Positions 45,432-54,397 of a DNA stretch of 64,000 nucleotides are shown piece after piece. The stretch's first letter is position 1, and each line of letters begins with the position of its first letter. The position numbers were made by a program, and so were the translations under genes. The stretch is from Chitinophaga sp. 180180018-3 (GTDB lineage: Bacteria > Bacteroidota > Bacteroidia > Chitinophagales > Chitinophagaceae), in the NCBI RefSeq assembly GCF_037893185.1, contig NZ_CP140772.1:5828001-5892000 (forward strand). Direction: 5' to 3'. The notes under the pieces were generated by a model. That model ran no database searches and was not told where the DNA came from. It saw only the letters and a program-made list of their open reading frames with translations.

Positions 45432-46364
45432 TCACCCGCCAGCGTCGGTAATTTCGTAACGGGTAGCATTGGCGAGCGGTTCCACTGGCCGGCTGGTTTG
45501 TATGCCCCAATCGTAAGTAAAGCAGGCGCCAAAGTAAAAGATGAGTGAAGAATAGAACATAAACAGCAACAGCAGCACCATAGAGGCGGAAGCGCCGTAA
45601 ATACTATTGATATTGCCATAGGAGAGCATCACCTTCAGGATCATCTTCCCGATATTAAACAGGATGCTGGTCACCAGTGCACCGGTTACTCCTACTTTCC
45701 AGCGGGGCCTGCCATCGGGCAGGAAGTGGAACACGAGGAAAAACCAGATCGTCACCACAATCACAGAGATGACATAATTCAATGCGCTGTTGTAGTAGAT
45801 AGCCAGCGCCGGCAGATATTCGCCGATATACCTGCCGAGGAACATACGTGCCGTATCCGCCACCAGGTCCACGATAAACAATATCCCGGCAAAAACAATC
45901 ACCAGTGCCCCCTTGAAGCGGGATACCATGATATGCCGGAAATTCTGCCGGCTGGCGGGCCGTACCTTCCACAGCTCATTCAGCGAGCCCTTGATGATTT
46001 TAAATAGTGTGGTAGCTACAAACAACAGGAAAATAAATCCTGCAATCGCCACGATCCAGTTCTGGGGAATGCTGCGGAAAGCCCTCAATGTATCCAGTAT
46101 AGCATTGGTGGTTTCAACACCGAACATGCCTTCCAATTGTGTTCGTAACCTCCGTCCCGGATGATCGATACGGAAAATAATACGCAATAACTGGATCATG
46201 ATAATGAGGATGGCCGGGAGTGCAAACGTGGTAAAGAAGGCGGTAGCACCCGCCATACGCAGCGGATCATTTGCCTGCAACCGCTTGAATGCTTCCTTGA
46301 AAGAAAGCAGAAATAATTGCCAGCGGGGCAGATGATGCTTTGTAACAGTTGGGACGCCTCTCAT
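45432..46364 (-). CDS. YihY/virulence factor BrkB family membrane protein
   Basis: Inner-membrane protein of 310 residues with six hydrophobic segments typical of the family: DPLRMAGATAFFTTFALPAIL at the first span, PQNWIVAIAGFIFLLFVATTLF, IVVTIWFFLVFHFLPDG and SASMVLLLLFMFYSSLIFYFG. Members were once called ribonuclease BN; the transport or envelope function is unproven. The start codon is 27 bp from a 38-bp perfect inverted repeat that separates it from the SusCD locus. Confidence 0.92.
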   Translation of the reverse strand: MRGVPTVTKHHLPRWQLFLLSFKEAFKRLQANDPLRMAGATAFFTTFALPAILIIMIQLLRIIFRIDHPGRRLRTQLEGMFGVETTNAILDTLRAFRSIPQNWIVAIAGFIFLLFVATTLFKIIKGSLNELWKVRPASRQNFRHIMVSRFKGALVIVFAGILFIVDLVADTARMFLGRYIGEYLPALAIYYNSALNYVISVIVVTIWFFLVFHFLPDGRPRWKVGVTGALVTSILFNIGKMILKVMLSYGNINSIYGASASMVLLLLFMFYSSLIFYFGACFTYDWGIQTSRPVEPLANATRYEITDAGG

Positions 46365-46391
46365 TGGTGGCCAAGTTAGCGATTTTGGAAG

Positions 46392-46484
46392 AATTAAGAA
46401 TAAAGAAAGAAGAATTAAGAAGGAAAGCGCGATTCGCTACTATCTCCGCTTTCCTTCTTAATTCTTCTTTCTTTATTCTTAATT
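46392..46484. terminator. 38-bp perfect inverted repeat at the end of the SusCD locus
   Basis: Arm 46392-46429 is the exact reverse complement of 46447-46484, with a 17-nt loop. The arms are built from AGAATTAAGAA (twice in the left arm) around AAAGAAAGA. The last two bases of the right arm are part of the TAA stop of the DUF3823 gene (46483-46485), and the left arm ends 27 bp upstream of the BrkB-type start codon. A terminator for the polysaccharide locus is the simplest reading. It shares TTCTTAATT with the repeat at 63638. Confidence 0.65.
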
Positions 46485-47181
46485 ACTTCAACGCTACTTT
46501 CTGCACCGGACTGAACACCATATCTTCCACGCCCTGTATCTTCACGCCAATCCTTGCAAAAACGTAATCCTGGGCAGGAACGATGGTGGGGATATCTGTT
46601 TGAAGAGAGATGTGCGACGGGTCGGTGATGCTGCCACCGCTGAGATCGGCCCACTTCATTTTGAGGTTGCCATCGGTGAGCTGTACCCTGTTTACGTATA
46701 GTGATACCCGTTCGATAGGGCGCGCATCAGCGCCCTGGATAATCTGTTCGATCTGGCAGGTAGCCTGAATCCTGCCATTACCGGCGGTAAACTGTGGCTG
46801 CCGTATCATGTAATAGGGCATCACTTCGATGTCGAGTTTGGTATTGCCATGTAGTTTCAGCAACATGGTATCTGTATGAGTGGCTGCATCTTTGATGGTT
46901 TTGAACGGCCCCTGATTAGCGGGGATGATCAGCTGATAATCTGCATCAAAGAGCAGGGCTGAAAATGAACCATCCTGTGCTATGGCAACGTTGATGGGCG
47001 TTTTCTTACCCCAGCCCGATTCCCATAGTTCGAAGTACACATCCTGCTGACTAACATTGATTGCTTCTCCTTTATATACGATCCTTCCTGTGAAAGAAGC
47101 GCCCGGCGCCGGGTAATTATCTTTTTTACAGGAGGCAAATACCAGGCCTGCAAAGAGTATATACAGCATATTCCATTTCAT
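46483..47181 (-). CDS. DUF3823-family surface lipoprotein
   Basis: Lipoprotein of 232 residues (lipobox GLVFASC at 11-17). The N-terminal domain (SFTGRIVYKGEAINVSQQDV, YFELWESGWGKKTPINV, IAQDGSFSALLFDADYQLII) is characteristic of DUF3823, a transthyretin-like domain found beside SusD in many Bacteroidota loci; a second domain follows. It is likely a surface glycan-binding protein of the locus. It starts 12 bp after susD and is the last gene of the operon. Confidence 0.9.
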   Translation of the reverse strand: MKWNMLYILFAGLVFASCKKDNYPAPGASFTGRIVYKGEAINVSQQDVYFELWESGWGKKTPINVAIAQDGSFSALLFDADYQLIIPANQGPFKTIKDAATHTDTMLLKLHGNTKLDIEVMPYYMIRQPQFTAGNGRIQATCQIEQIIQGADARPIERVSLYVNRVQLTDGNLKMKWADLSGGSITDPSHISLQTDIPTIVPAQDYVFARIGVKIQGVEDMVFSPVQKVALK

Positions 47182-47193
47182 AACGGGTATCTT

Positions 47194-49071
47194 TTATTGG
47201 TTAGGATTTTTTATGATAAGCGGGTTATTGTTACGGATCTCATCGCTGATCCAGGAATAGTAGTTTCCAAGCCGGAAGCGATGCGCTTCTGTAACCGGTG
47301 CTGGCAGCACTTTCCGGAAAACCCATTTACCGTTATTGGCGTTGCCGGGGTTATACACTTTATAAGGTACCAGGCCAAATACACGCGTGCCGGGCTCCGT
47401 GGCTTTTTCGGGATGCGTAGTAAGGTCGGTGGCATTACCATTCCAAACGATGTGTGCAAGGCGCCAGCGTTTCATATCCCAGAGCTCATGTCCTTCGAAA
47501 GCCAGTTCTACTTTTCTTTCATGTACTACACGATCGAATGTAATGTCGGCAGCATTGAGCGGGGTAGTGAATCCGGCTCTTGCCCTGACCTGGTTTATAT
47601 AATTGGCGGCATCCTGTAACTGTCCCAGTTCAAATGCAGCTTCCGCTGCATTCAGCAGTACTTCGGCATAACGGTAACGGATCCACCATACTTCGCTCTG
47701 CGTACCGATGCGACCGGAAGCGGTGGCGGGGTCCATGAATTTGCGCACGAAGAATCCGGTTTGTGTACCCATTTCCAGGTCGCCCGCCGGGCCGTCGAAT
47801 CCGGCAGCCACTACTTTTACTCCCGGAGAAATTTCGTACTGTCCTCCGAAAGTAGTAGCGGTTACAATGCTACCATCGGGTTTCAGCAGGCCTCCCCAGA
47901 TATCTGTTTTCTTGCTTTTAAATTCGCTGCCCGGAAGTATAACGGTGCCGGCTAAACGCGCATCACGACCAGTGAATATATCCCCCGGATTGGTGAAGTA
48001 AATGTAGCTGCCGTCGGCGTTGGCAGTAACGAACGGCGCGAAGCTATTATCCAGCTTTTCGAAGGATTGCACGAGGTTCAGCGAAGGATTTAACCGGCCA
48101 CCCTGTGCTTCTTCTGCGGAGCTGCGGGGAGAGTTTGCCAACGTCCAGCCCTGTACCTTACCGCTTTGCAGCTTGAAGTCTTTCGCGAAAATTACTTCAG
48201 GATTCCCTTTCTTATCGTAGAACAATGCAGCGAAGTTAGCAGACAGGTTGTCTGTTACTTTACTGTAGAGTGAGTATCCGCCTCCGGCGATCAATTCTTT
48301 CGCGGCCTGCAACGCAATACCATAGTATTCATTTGCCCTTGCAACCGGAATGCCTACTTCTCCTCCCGGCAAAGATACTTCAGGTGTGCTCACTCCATGC
48401 TTCGCGATGGAACCGGCATACAGTGCCGCCCTTGCTTTCATGGCCAGCGCCAGACCTTTGGTAGCCCTCGATTTCAGCGCCGGATCATCGGGCAGCAACG
48501 TTTTGATTTCATCCATCTCCTTAATAATAAAATCATAGATCTCCGCTTCTTTCGCCCTCGGGTGGCGCAGATAGCCGGGATCACCTTTATAGTCATATAC
48601 CATCGGCTCCAGTATCAGCGGCACACCGCCCATTTTCTTCACCAATTCAAAATATGCTGATGCACGCAGGAAACGGGCTTCGCCCAAAAACTGGTTACGT
48701 ACCGGTGCATCCAGCTTATCGGCCTTTGCACATTTGTCGATAAACAGGTTCAATTCACGCAGGTAACCATAGTTCCAGTCGCCCCAGTTACCAAAGTCGT
48801 AGTTTTGAAATTTATGGCGCCAGTACTGGCCGTATTCAGAGGCAAAGCCTTCGTCGAACGCAGTAAACTCAGACCAGTTTTCTATGGTCTGATAATCCGG
48901 ATAACGATCATACAAATCTGCAACAACGGATAATACCAGTACCGGATCTTTCCACACCTGCTCATTCAGCAGGATATTGGTAGGCGGACGGTCCAGGTAA
49001 TCGTTGTCCTTATTACAGGCCGCGCCACCGACAATCAGCAGCAACAATATATAGAGGAAACGCTGTTTCAT
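47194..49071 (-). CDS. RagB/SusD-family glycan-binding outer-membrane lipoprotein
   Basis: Glycan-binding lid of the SusC channel encoded just upstream (17 bp gap). The 625 residues begin with a lipobox (LIVGGAAC, then NKDNDYLDRPPTN), continue with SusD TPR helices (YGYLRELNLFIDKC, NQFLGEARFLRASAYFELVKK), and carry the C-terminal RYRYAEVLLNAAEAAFELGQ and VHERKVELAFEGHELWDMKR motifs. It is somewhat longer than many SusD proteins. Part of an arabinose-glycan type locus. Confidence 0.95.
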   Translation of the reverse strand: MKQRFLYILLLLIVGGAACNKDNDYLDRPPTNILLNEQVWKDPVLVLSVVADLYDRYPDYQTIENWSEFTAFDEGFASEYGQYWRHKFQNYDFGNWGDWNYGYLRELNLFIDKCAKADKLDAPVRNQFLGEARFLRASAYFELVKKMGGVPLILEPMVYDYKGDPGYLRHPRAKEAEIYDFIIKEMDEIKTLLPDDPALKSRATKGLALAMKARAALYAGSIAKHGVSTPEVSLPGGEVGIPVARANEYYGIALQAAKELIAGGGYSLYSKVTDNLSANFAALFYDKKGNPEVIFAKDFKLQSGKVQGWTLANSPRSSAEEAQGGRLNPSLNLVQSFEKLDNSFAPFVTANADGSYIYFTNPGDIFTGRDARLAGTVILPGSEFKSKKTDIWGGLLKPDGSIVTATTFGGQYEISPGVKVVAAGFDGPAGDLEMGTQTGFFVRKFMDPATASGRIGTQSEVWWIRYRYAEVLLNAAEAAFELGQLQDAANYINQVRARAGFTTPLNAADITFDRVVHERKVELAFEGHELWDMKRWRLAHIVWNGNATDLTTHPEKATEPGTRVFGLVPYKVYNPGNANNGKWVFRKVLPAPVTEAHRFRLGNYYSWISDEIRNNNPLIIKNPNQ

Positions 49072-49088
49072 AATACTTCATTTAATAC

Positions 49089-52000
49089 TTAGAAAGTGAG
49101 ATTAAAGCCTACATTCACAAGTTTGTTCTGTGGATATTGCAATCCGTTAGGATCAATAATTTCCGGTTCCACGCCCAGGTTATGCACATTATCAATGGAG
49201 AACAGGTTGTAGGTATTCACATACATGCGGATCTTTTTGATCTTAACCCTGTCGAGCCATTGCTGTGGTAAAGTATATCCCAGTTCCATTGTTCTCATAC
49301 GCAGATAGGAAACATTGGTCACCCAGAAAGAGGAAGGCTTGTTATAATTGCTGTGTCCACCGTCATTAAAGCGCAGCGCCGGATATTTACCTGGTATCCA
49401 TTTGCTGTTCAGGTCAAAAGGATCTTCCCGGTGCCATCTGTCGTCGTAGAACTGTTTGAGGAGGTTACCGCCATTCTGGAAAGGCCACTTCATTTCCCAA
49501 TCCTGTGCATAGGTATACATGGAGCCACCGGAGAAATCGGCGGAGAAATCGATGCCGTTCCAGCGTACAGAAAGGTTCAGGCCATAGTTAACAGTAGGGT
49601 TATCGGAAGTCTGGTAACCGATGGGGCGTACATCGTAGTCGTTGATAATACCGTCGCCGTTTACATCTTTGTAAATAAAATCACCCGGGAGTAAGGTAGT
49701 GTTGCCTCTTCCATCAACATTTACTTTGTAGTTGTTGATCTCATCCTGCGACTTGAATTGCCCAATCACTTCGTAGCCCCAGTAAATGCCGTCCCAGCGT
49801 TGTTCGGCGGAAGTGCGGTAGTGATCCCAGGAGTTACCCCAGAGCGGTTTATAGGAAGCAAGCAGTTTTTTACGGGAATAAGAAAAGTTACCACCTACAC
49901 TGAAATCAACCTTACCTGCTTTGCCGTTATAGGCTACTGATATTTCACCACCCATCTGAGCATCGCTTCTCACGTTTTCCTGCGGAAGCGTGTAGCCGAT
50001 CTCGTTAGGAACGAGCACATCTTTCTTATCGCCTTTCAGACCGGTACGTTTACGGTAGAAGTAATCTACTGCACCGGAGATTTTTCCATTAAGCAGGGAG
50101 TAATCGATACCGATATCTGTGATACGGCTGACAAACCAGGAGAGGCGGTCGCTCGGAACGCCCTTATCCCTTGAGCCTCTGATCACATCTCCATCTTTTC
50201 CCAGTATTACGGTGGAGCTGCCATAAGTGTAGCCTGGTATGTAATCATATGCGCCGATACCGATATCGTCGTCACCCAGCTCACCATAGGAAGCGCGGAG
50301 CTTCAGATCGCTCAGCACGCTGCGCTGACCGATCAGGTTCCGGAAGAAATTCTCTTCTGTAATCCGCCAGCCGCCGGATATAGACGGGAAGAAACCCCAT
50401 CTTTTGGAAGGCGAAAATTTCCAGGAACCATCGTATCTGCCGGCTATTTCCAGGTAATATTTATTGGCATAGCCATAGTTCAACCGGCCGATGTAGCCTA
50501 TCCTGGCCTCCTGCCAGTCTGCATCGTTATAGGTATCCATATCTGCAAACTGTATCAGCGGCAGTGTATTATTTTTGGGTACCGCATGTACCCATACATC
50601 CAGCTCACGCCTGTTGATGCGTTCCGATACGAAAGTAGCGCCAATGTTATGTTTGCCGAATGTATTGTTATAGTTGATCTGTCCCTGCAGTACATTTTCC
50701 AGCACTTTGTGGTTACCGCGCTCCCTCCAGGGATTGGAGCTGCCCCCACGTTTGATATAGCTGCTGTCTTCCGGGCGGAAGTAGTAAGTATCGTACGTAT
50801 ATTCGTGCCCGTTCATCAGCTTATCTGCAAAATAATAGGAGTACATTCCTTTCACGGTGAGCCCTTTGACCGGAGTCTGATACTCGCCGTTGAAGTTGGT
50901 TTGCAGCACGCGCCAGTCTTCCGTCCAGTAGCCGGAAAGGGCTTTCGTTTGCAGTGCCCAGTTTTCGGTGTTGTGGCCTATATCGTTCGGATAGGCCGGA
51001 TTGTCGTTGGCATAGGGCCGGTCGATAGGCCGGTTACGGAACAGGGCAAAGCGCGGCGCCCAGTAGTCATCGGCTCCCGGTACACCAGGGTTATCCCTTT
51101 CTTCAATACGACCGTTGATCTGCACGCCTACTTTCAGGCGTTTGGTGATCTTCGCATCTACATTCGACTGTATATTGGTACGATTGAAATCGAATTCCCT
51201 GCCCAGCACCGCTTTCTGATCGAGCCTGGTAACGGAAAGGTAGTAGTTGATATTCTCGGAACCGCCGGTGGCGTTTACATTGATGGAGTGCTGCGGCGCA
51301 TTCTTCTTGATAATAAAATCATACCAGTCGAAGCTCTGGTAGCCTTTCTCGGTTCCTGCTTTCCACTTTTCCAGTTCCGCCTTTGTAATATCGGTATGCT
51401 TGTTAACATTCATTTCAGCATCGGCTTTACCCAGCATCCATTCGTAGGCATTCACTGTTTTAGGGAACCTCGACCAGTTTTGCCATCCCGTATATGCGTC
51501 AACGTTAATGGCGTTGCCGCTGCCGGTTTTACCGCGCTTGGTAGTTACCACCACTACGCCGTTTGCCGCTCTCACACCATAAATAGCGGCAGAAGCATCT
51601 TTCAGCACCGTAATGGATTCGATGTCGTTGGGTGAAATATTATTAAATTGTCCGGCATCTTTCTGTATCCCGTCGATCACATACAGGGGATTACCCATAT
51701 TACGGATCTGGATGTTGGCACTGGCGCCGGGTCTGCCATCGGGCATACGGAAAGTAACGCCGGGGATTTTACCAGCCAGGGTAGAGCTGACGGTAGTGCC
51801 ATGCACTCTTTCCAGATCCCTGGCAGTGACACCGGAAATGGCGCCGGTAACACTTTCTTTCTTCTGGGTACCATATCCCACTACTATCACTTCTCCCAAA
51901 CCTTTGCTGTCGGTTTTCAGCTGTACATTGATCACCTGTTTACCGGCAACCGTTATTTCCTGTTTGAGGAAACCTATGAAAGTAAATATCAGCACTGCAT

Positions 52001-52250
52001 TGTTATCTGGTACAGAGATGGAATAATTGCCTTTTCCGTCGGTGGAAGTGCCTTTATTGGAGCCTTTCAGGCTGATGGTTACCCCGGTGAGCGGGGTGCC
52101 TGTATCGTCGGTTACCTTACCGGTAACAACAATATCCGCCGGGGCTGCCTGTACAAAAAGGGCAGTGGAGAGCAGTAATGCCATGAGTAGCAGACATAGG
52201 CTACCCGGCATTACTTTCCACATAGAGTGGATACGTAATCGCATAATCAT
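49089..52250 (-). CDS. SusC/RagA-family TonB-linked outer membrane protein
   Basis: TonB-dependent glycan importer of 1053 residues. After a signal peptide (SLCLLLMALLLSTALFVQA) comes a carboxypeptidase-like domain (about 42-115, VVTGKVTDDTGTPLTGVTIS), a TonB-box-like EVIVVGYGTQKKE, the plug with LYVIDGIQKD and LKDASAAIYGVRAANGVVVV, and a barrel that ends in NLTF. No STN domain, so control comes from the divergent two-component pair rather than from FecR. An ATG at 52244 is an alternative start. The GH127 gene is 98 bp upstream and susD 17 bp downstream. Confidence 0.95.
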   Translation of the reverse strand: MIMRLRIHSMWKVMPGSLCLLLMALLLSTALFVQAAPADIVVTGKVTDDTGTPLTGVTISLKGSNKGTSTDGKGNYSISVPDNNAVLIFTFIGFLKQEITVAGKQVINVQLKTDSKGLGEVIVVGYGTQKKESVTGAISGVTARDLERVHGTTVSSTLAGKIPGVTFRMPDGRPGASANIQIRNMGNPLYVIDGIQKDAGQFNNISPNDIESITVLKDASAAIYGVRAANGVVVVTTKRGKTGSGNAINVDAYTGWQNWSRFPKTVNAYEWMLGKADAEMNVNKHTDITKAELEKWKAGTEKGYQSFDWYDFIIKKNAPQHSINVNATGGSENINYYLSVTRLDQKAVLGREFDFNRTNIQSNVDAKITKRLKVGVQINGRIEERDNPGVPGADDYWAPRFALFRNRPIDRPYANDNPAYPNDIGHNTENWALQTKALSGYWTEDWRVLQTNFNGEYQTPVKGLTVKGMYSYYFADKLMNGHEYTYDTYYFRPEDSSYIKRGGSSNPWRERGNHKVLENVLQGQINYNNTFGKHNIGATFVSERINRRELDVWVHAVPKNNTLPLIQFADMDTYNDADWQEARIGYIGRLNYGYANKYYLEIAGRYDGSWKFSPSKRWGFFPSISGGWRITEENFFRNLIGQRSVLSDLKLRASYGELGDDDIGIGAYDYIPGYTYGSSTVILGKDGDVIRGSRDKGVPSDRLSWFVSRITDIGIDYSLLNGKISGAVDYFYRKRTGLKGDKKDVLVPNEIGYTLPQENVRSDAQMGGEISVAYNGKAGKVDFSVGGNFSYSRKKLLASYKPLWGNSWDHYRTSAEQRWDGIYWGYEVIGQFKSQDEINNYKVNVDGRGNTTLLPGDFIYKDVNGDGIINDYDVRPIGYQTSDNPTVNYGLNLSVRWNGIDFSADFSGGSMYTYAQDWEMKWPFQNGGNLLKQFYDDRWHREDPFDLNSKWIPGKYPALRFNDGGHSNYNKPSSFWVTNVSYLRMRTMELGYTLPQQWLDRVKIKKIRMYVNTYNLFSIDNVHNLGVEPEIIDPNGLQYPQNKLVNVGFNLTF

Positions 52251-52348
52251 AACATGTTTTTTAGGAGTAATTGTTGGAGACTCAGTGTTACATAACTGTT
52301 ATTATTCGGTTGTTCCTTGGTTGATATTACTACAGAAACCTATCGTTG

Positions 52349-54397
52349 CTACTTTACTACAGGAAATGCTACAATCCTTACTTTGGTGCACCCGTAAGGT
52401 ACCAGGGTTATTTCTTCTTCCCTGTTGTCTACTTTGCCTTTATATACACCGTTCCTGTCGGTAACGGGTTGTTGTGCTACATCATCTGTGATTTTCCATT
52501 CAGGAATCTTTTTACCGGTGGCGGTGATAGCAATCGGGGCATGTTCCAGGTTCCACACAAAATCGTCGCCTACCGGCCGGAGTGTCTTTACTTTCAGGTG
52601 TTTGGCAGGATCCTGTACGATCCGCTCTACCAGCGCATAGTTCCAGGGATCCTTCGGGAATACGCTGAAATAGTCGCCTTCTGCTTCATCGTGGCCTTTC
52701 TCCCATTGCTCGGATAACTTCAACGCATATACGACCGGGCCCTTCTCCACTGCTCTTGAATTACGGCCCCAGTTCGACGTTTTCAGCGGCATGGGCAGCT
52801 GCAGCGTTAGCTGGTCGTTGTTATTCCAGGTACGCTGAATAGTGATTACCTGCCCGCCTTTTTCTGTGCGTAATTTTTCACCATTGAGCAATACTACGGC
52901 TTCATTACACCAGGCGGGGATATGCAGTTGCAGCGGAAAGCTCACTGCCTGCGCAGTCTGCAATACAAACTGTACCTGTTCTTCAAAAGGATACACTGTT
53001 TTTTCTGTGATGGTAACTGGTGTATTGTTTTTGCCAACTTTGGCAGTTACTTCATTAGGACTATAGGTAAGCGCTGCCAGTCCGTTCCCGGCAGTGCTGT
53101 ACCACAGGTGGGACGCGAATTTGGTCCAGCCCTGGTGCATATTCGCAAGGCAGCAGGTATAACCACTGCGCATGCCCAGCACGTTATTCATTTCCCGGTC
53201 GAATGGTAATGAAAAGTTGAATACGCCGCGTTTGATATTTACCTGGTTGGCTACCTGGAAATATTGTTTGGCATTATAATCATCTGTGGTCTGTGTTGGC
53301 AGCGCGTTGAATGTCATGCGCTCCAGGGCATCCATATACTGTGGGTCTCCGGTGATGCCGATAATTTCCTCCAGAGAATACATGGCTTCCACCACGGCAC
53401 ACAACTCGGTTCCCTGTACGGGAGAGTTACCGTGGAGGTCTTCATCTGCCGAAAAAATCCCCATAGGCAACCCATGCAGGTGCATCAGATCTGCAAACCC
53501 CACCTGTAATTGCTGCAGGTATTGCTTATCGCCGGTACGCTGATATTTCACCACCGGGTCTTTCAGTCCCATAGCTACGTTTACACCATGGCGTGTTTGC
53601 CATTGCTCATCGTTTTGTTGTGCGGCTGCATTAATCACCCAGGTACGGTTACCCATCCACTCACTCCACGTAAAGGCCTGCGACTGCAGCAATGCCGATA
53701 GCTGCAGTAATTGCGGATCTTTGGTAATGCCGTACAACCATTGCGCTACCATCATATTTTCCGTTCCGCGGGCAGCGGCCCAGTCTGTCCATTTACCCAG
53801 CTGGCAGCTCTTCAGCGCCTGCAGCTGGTAATGAAAATACTTTGTCATAAATGGCAGCACGCGGGCATCGCCGGTAGCGGTATAGTACTGTTGCAGCACT
53901 TTCAGCATCACCATTTTCGGCCACCAGTCGTCCCCATCTGCTGCATTGCTCAGGCTGATGGTTTTATTCCCTTCCCGCTCCACTTTGGTGAGCGGTCCGA
54001 AATAACCGGAAGGTCGCTGGTGATCGAGCGTCCAGTTGATATAACGCAGCACTTTATCTTTCAGCTCCTTATCGTCCAGCAGGTAAGCCAATGGCACTGC
54101 TCCATCCAGCCAATAGGGTGTTTCTTCCCATCCGTCGCCTTTTCCGCCCAGCCAGCCATTGTCGTTCTTTACTTTGCCATATACCTCATCCAGATGTCCG
54201 GTGGTACCATTGCGCATGATCTGTAACTGGTGCCGGAGCCAACCCTGTGGCTTTACAGCTCCCAAAGGAAGAGGGGTGTATAACGGCTTCACGTAAGCGC
54301 CGGTAACCGGCGAATGCTGGGCATCCGCCGGCGTACCGCCCGCCAATAAAGAAGAAAGCAACAATAGATAACAAACCTTTCGCTTTATCATCATCAT
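52349..54397 (-). CDS. GH127-type beta-L-arabinofuranosidase
   Basis: Secreted enzyme of 682 residues that releases beta-L-arabinofuranose, as found on hydroxyproline-rich plant proteins and rhamnogalacturonan side chains. The zinc-cysteine active site of the family is intact: E331-L-C333 (GTELCAVVEAM) and C415-C416 (SGYTCCLANMHQGW), matching E338, C340, C417 and C418 of the Bifidobacterium enzyme HypBA1; C415 would be the nucleophile. Signal peptide LLLLSSLLAGGTPADAQ. Start and the GH2 stop codon overlap as ATGA, so translation is coupled. GH146 or related families are less likely alternatives. Confidence 0.9.
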   Translation of the reverse strand: MMMIKRKVCYLLLLSSLLAGGTPADAQHSPVTGAYVKPLYTPLPLGAVKPQGWLRHQLQIMRNGTTGHLDEVYGKVKNDNGWLGGKGDGWEETPYWLDGAVPLAYLLDDKELKDKVLRYINWTLDHQRPSGYFGPLTKVEREGNKTISLSNAADGDDWWPKMVMLKVLQQYYTATGDARVLPFMTKYFHYQLQALKSCQLGKWTDWAAARGTENMMVAQWLYGITKDPQLLQLSALLQSQAFTWSEWMGNRTWVINAAAQQNDEQWQTRHGVNVAMGLKDPVVKYQRTGDKQYLQQLQVGFADLMHLHGLPMGIFSADEDLHGNSPVQGTELCAVVEAMYSLEEIIGITGDPQYMDALERMTFNALPTQTTDDYNAKQYFQVANQVNIKRGVFNFSLPFDREMNNVLGMRSGYTCCLANMHQGWTKFASHLWYSTAGNGLAALTYSPNEVTAKVGKNNTPVTITEKTVYPFEEQVQFVLQTAQAVSFPLQLHIPAWCNEAVVLLNGEKLRTEKGGQVITIQRTWNNNDQLTLQLPMPLKTSNWGRNSRAVEKGPVVYALKLSEQWEKGHDEAEGDYFSVFPKDPWNYALVERIVQDPAKHLKVKTLRPVGDDFVWNLEHAPIAITATGKKIPEWKITDDVAQQPVTDRNGVYKGKVDNREEEITLVPYGCTKVRIVAFPVVK

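Noticed and set aside
50586..51635. A 349-codon open frame on the + strand
   Set aside because: Antisense to the SusC gene of the arabinose-type locus. No signal peptide or family resemblance.
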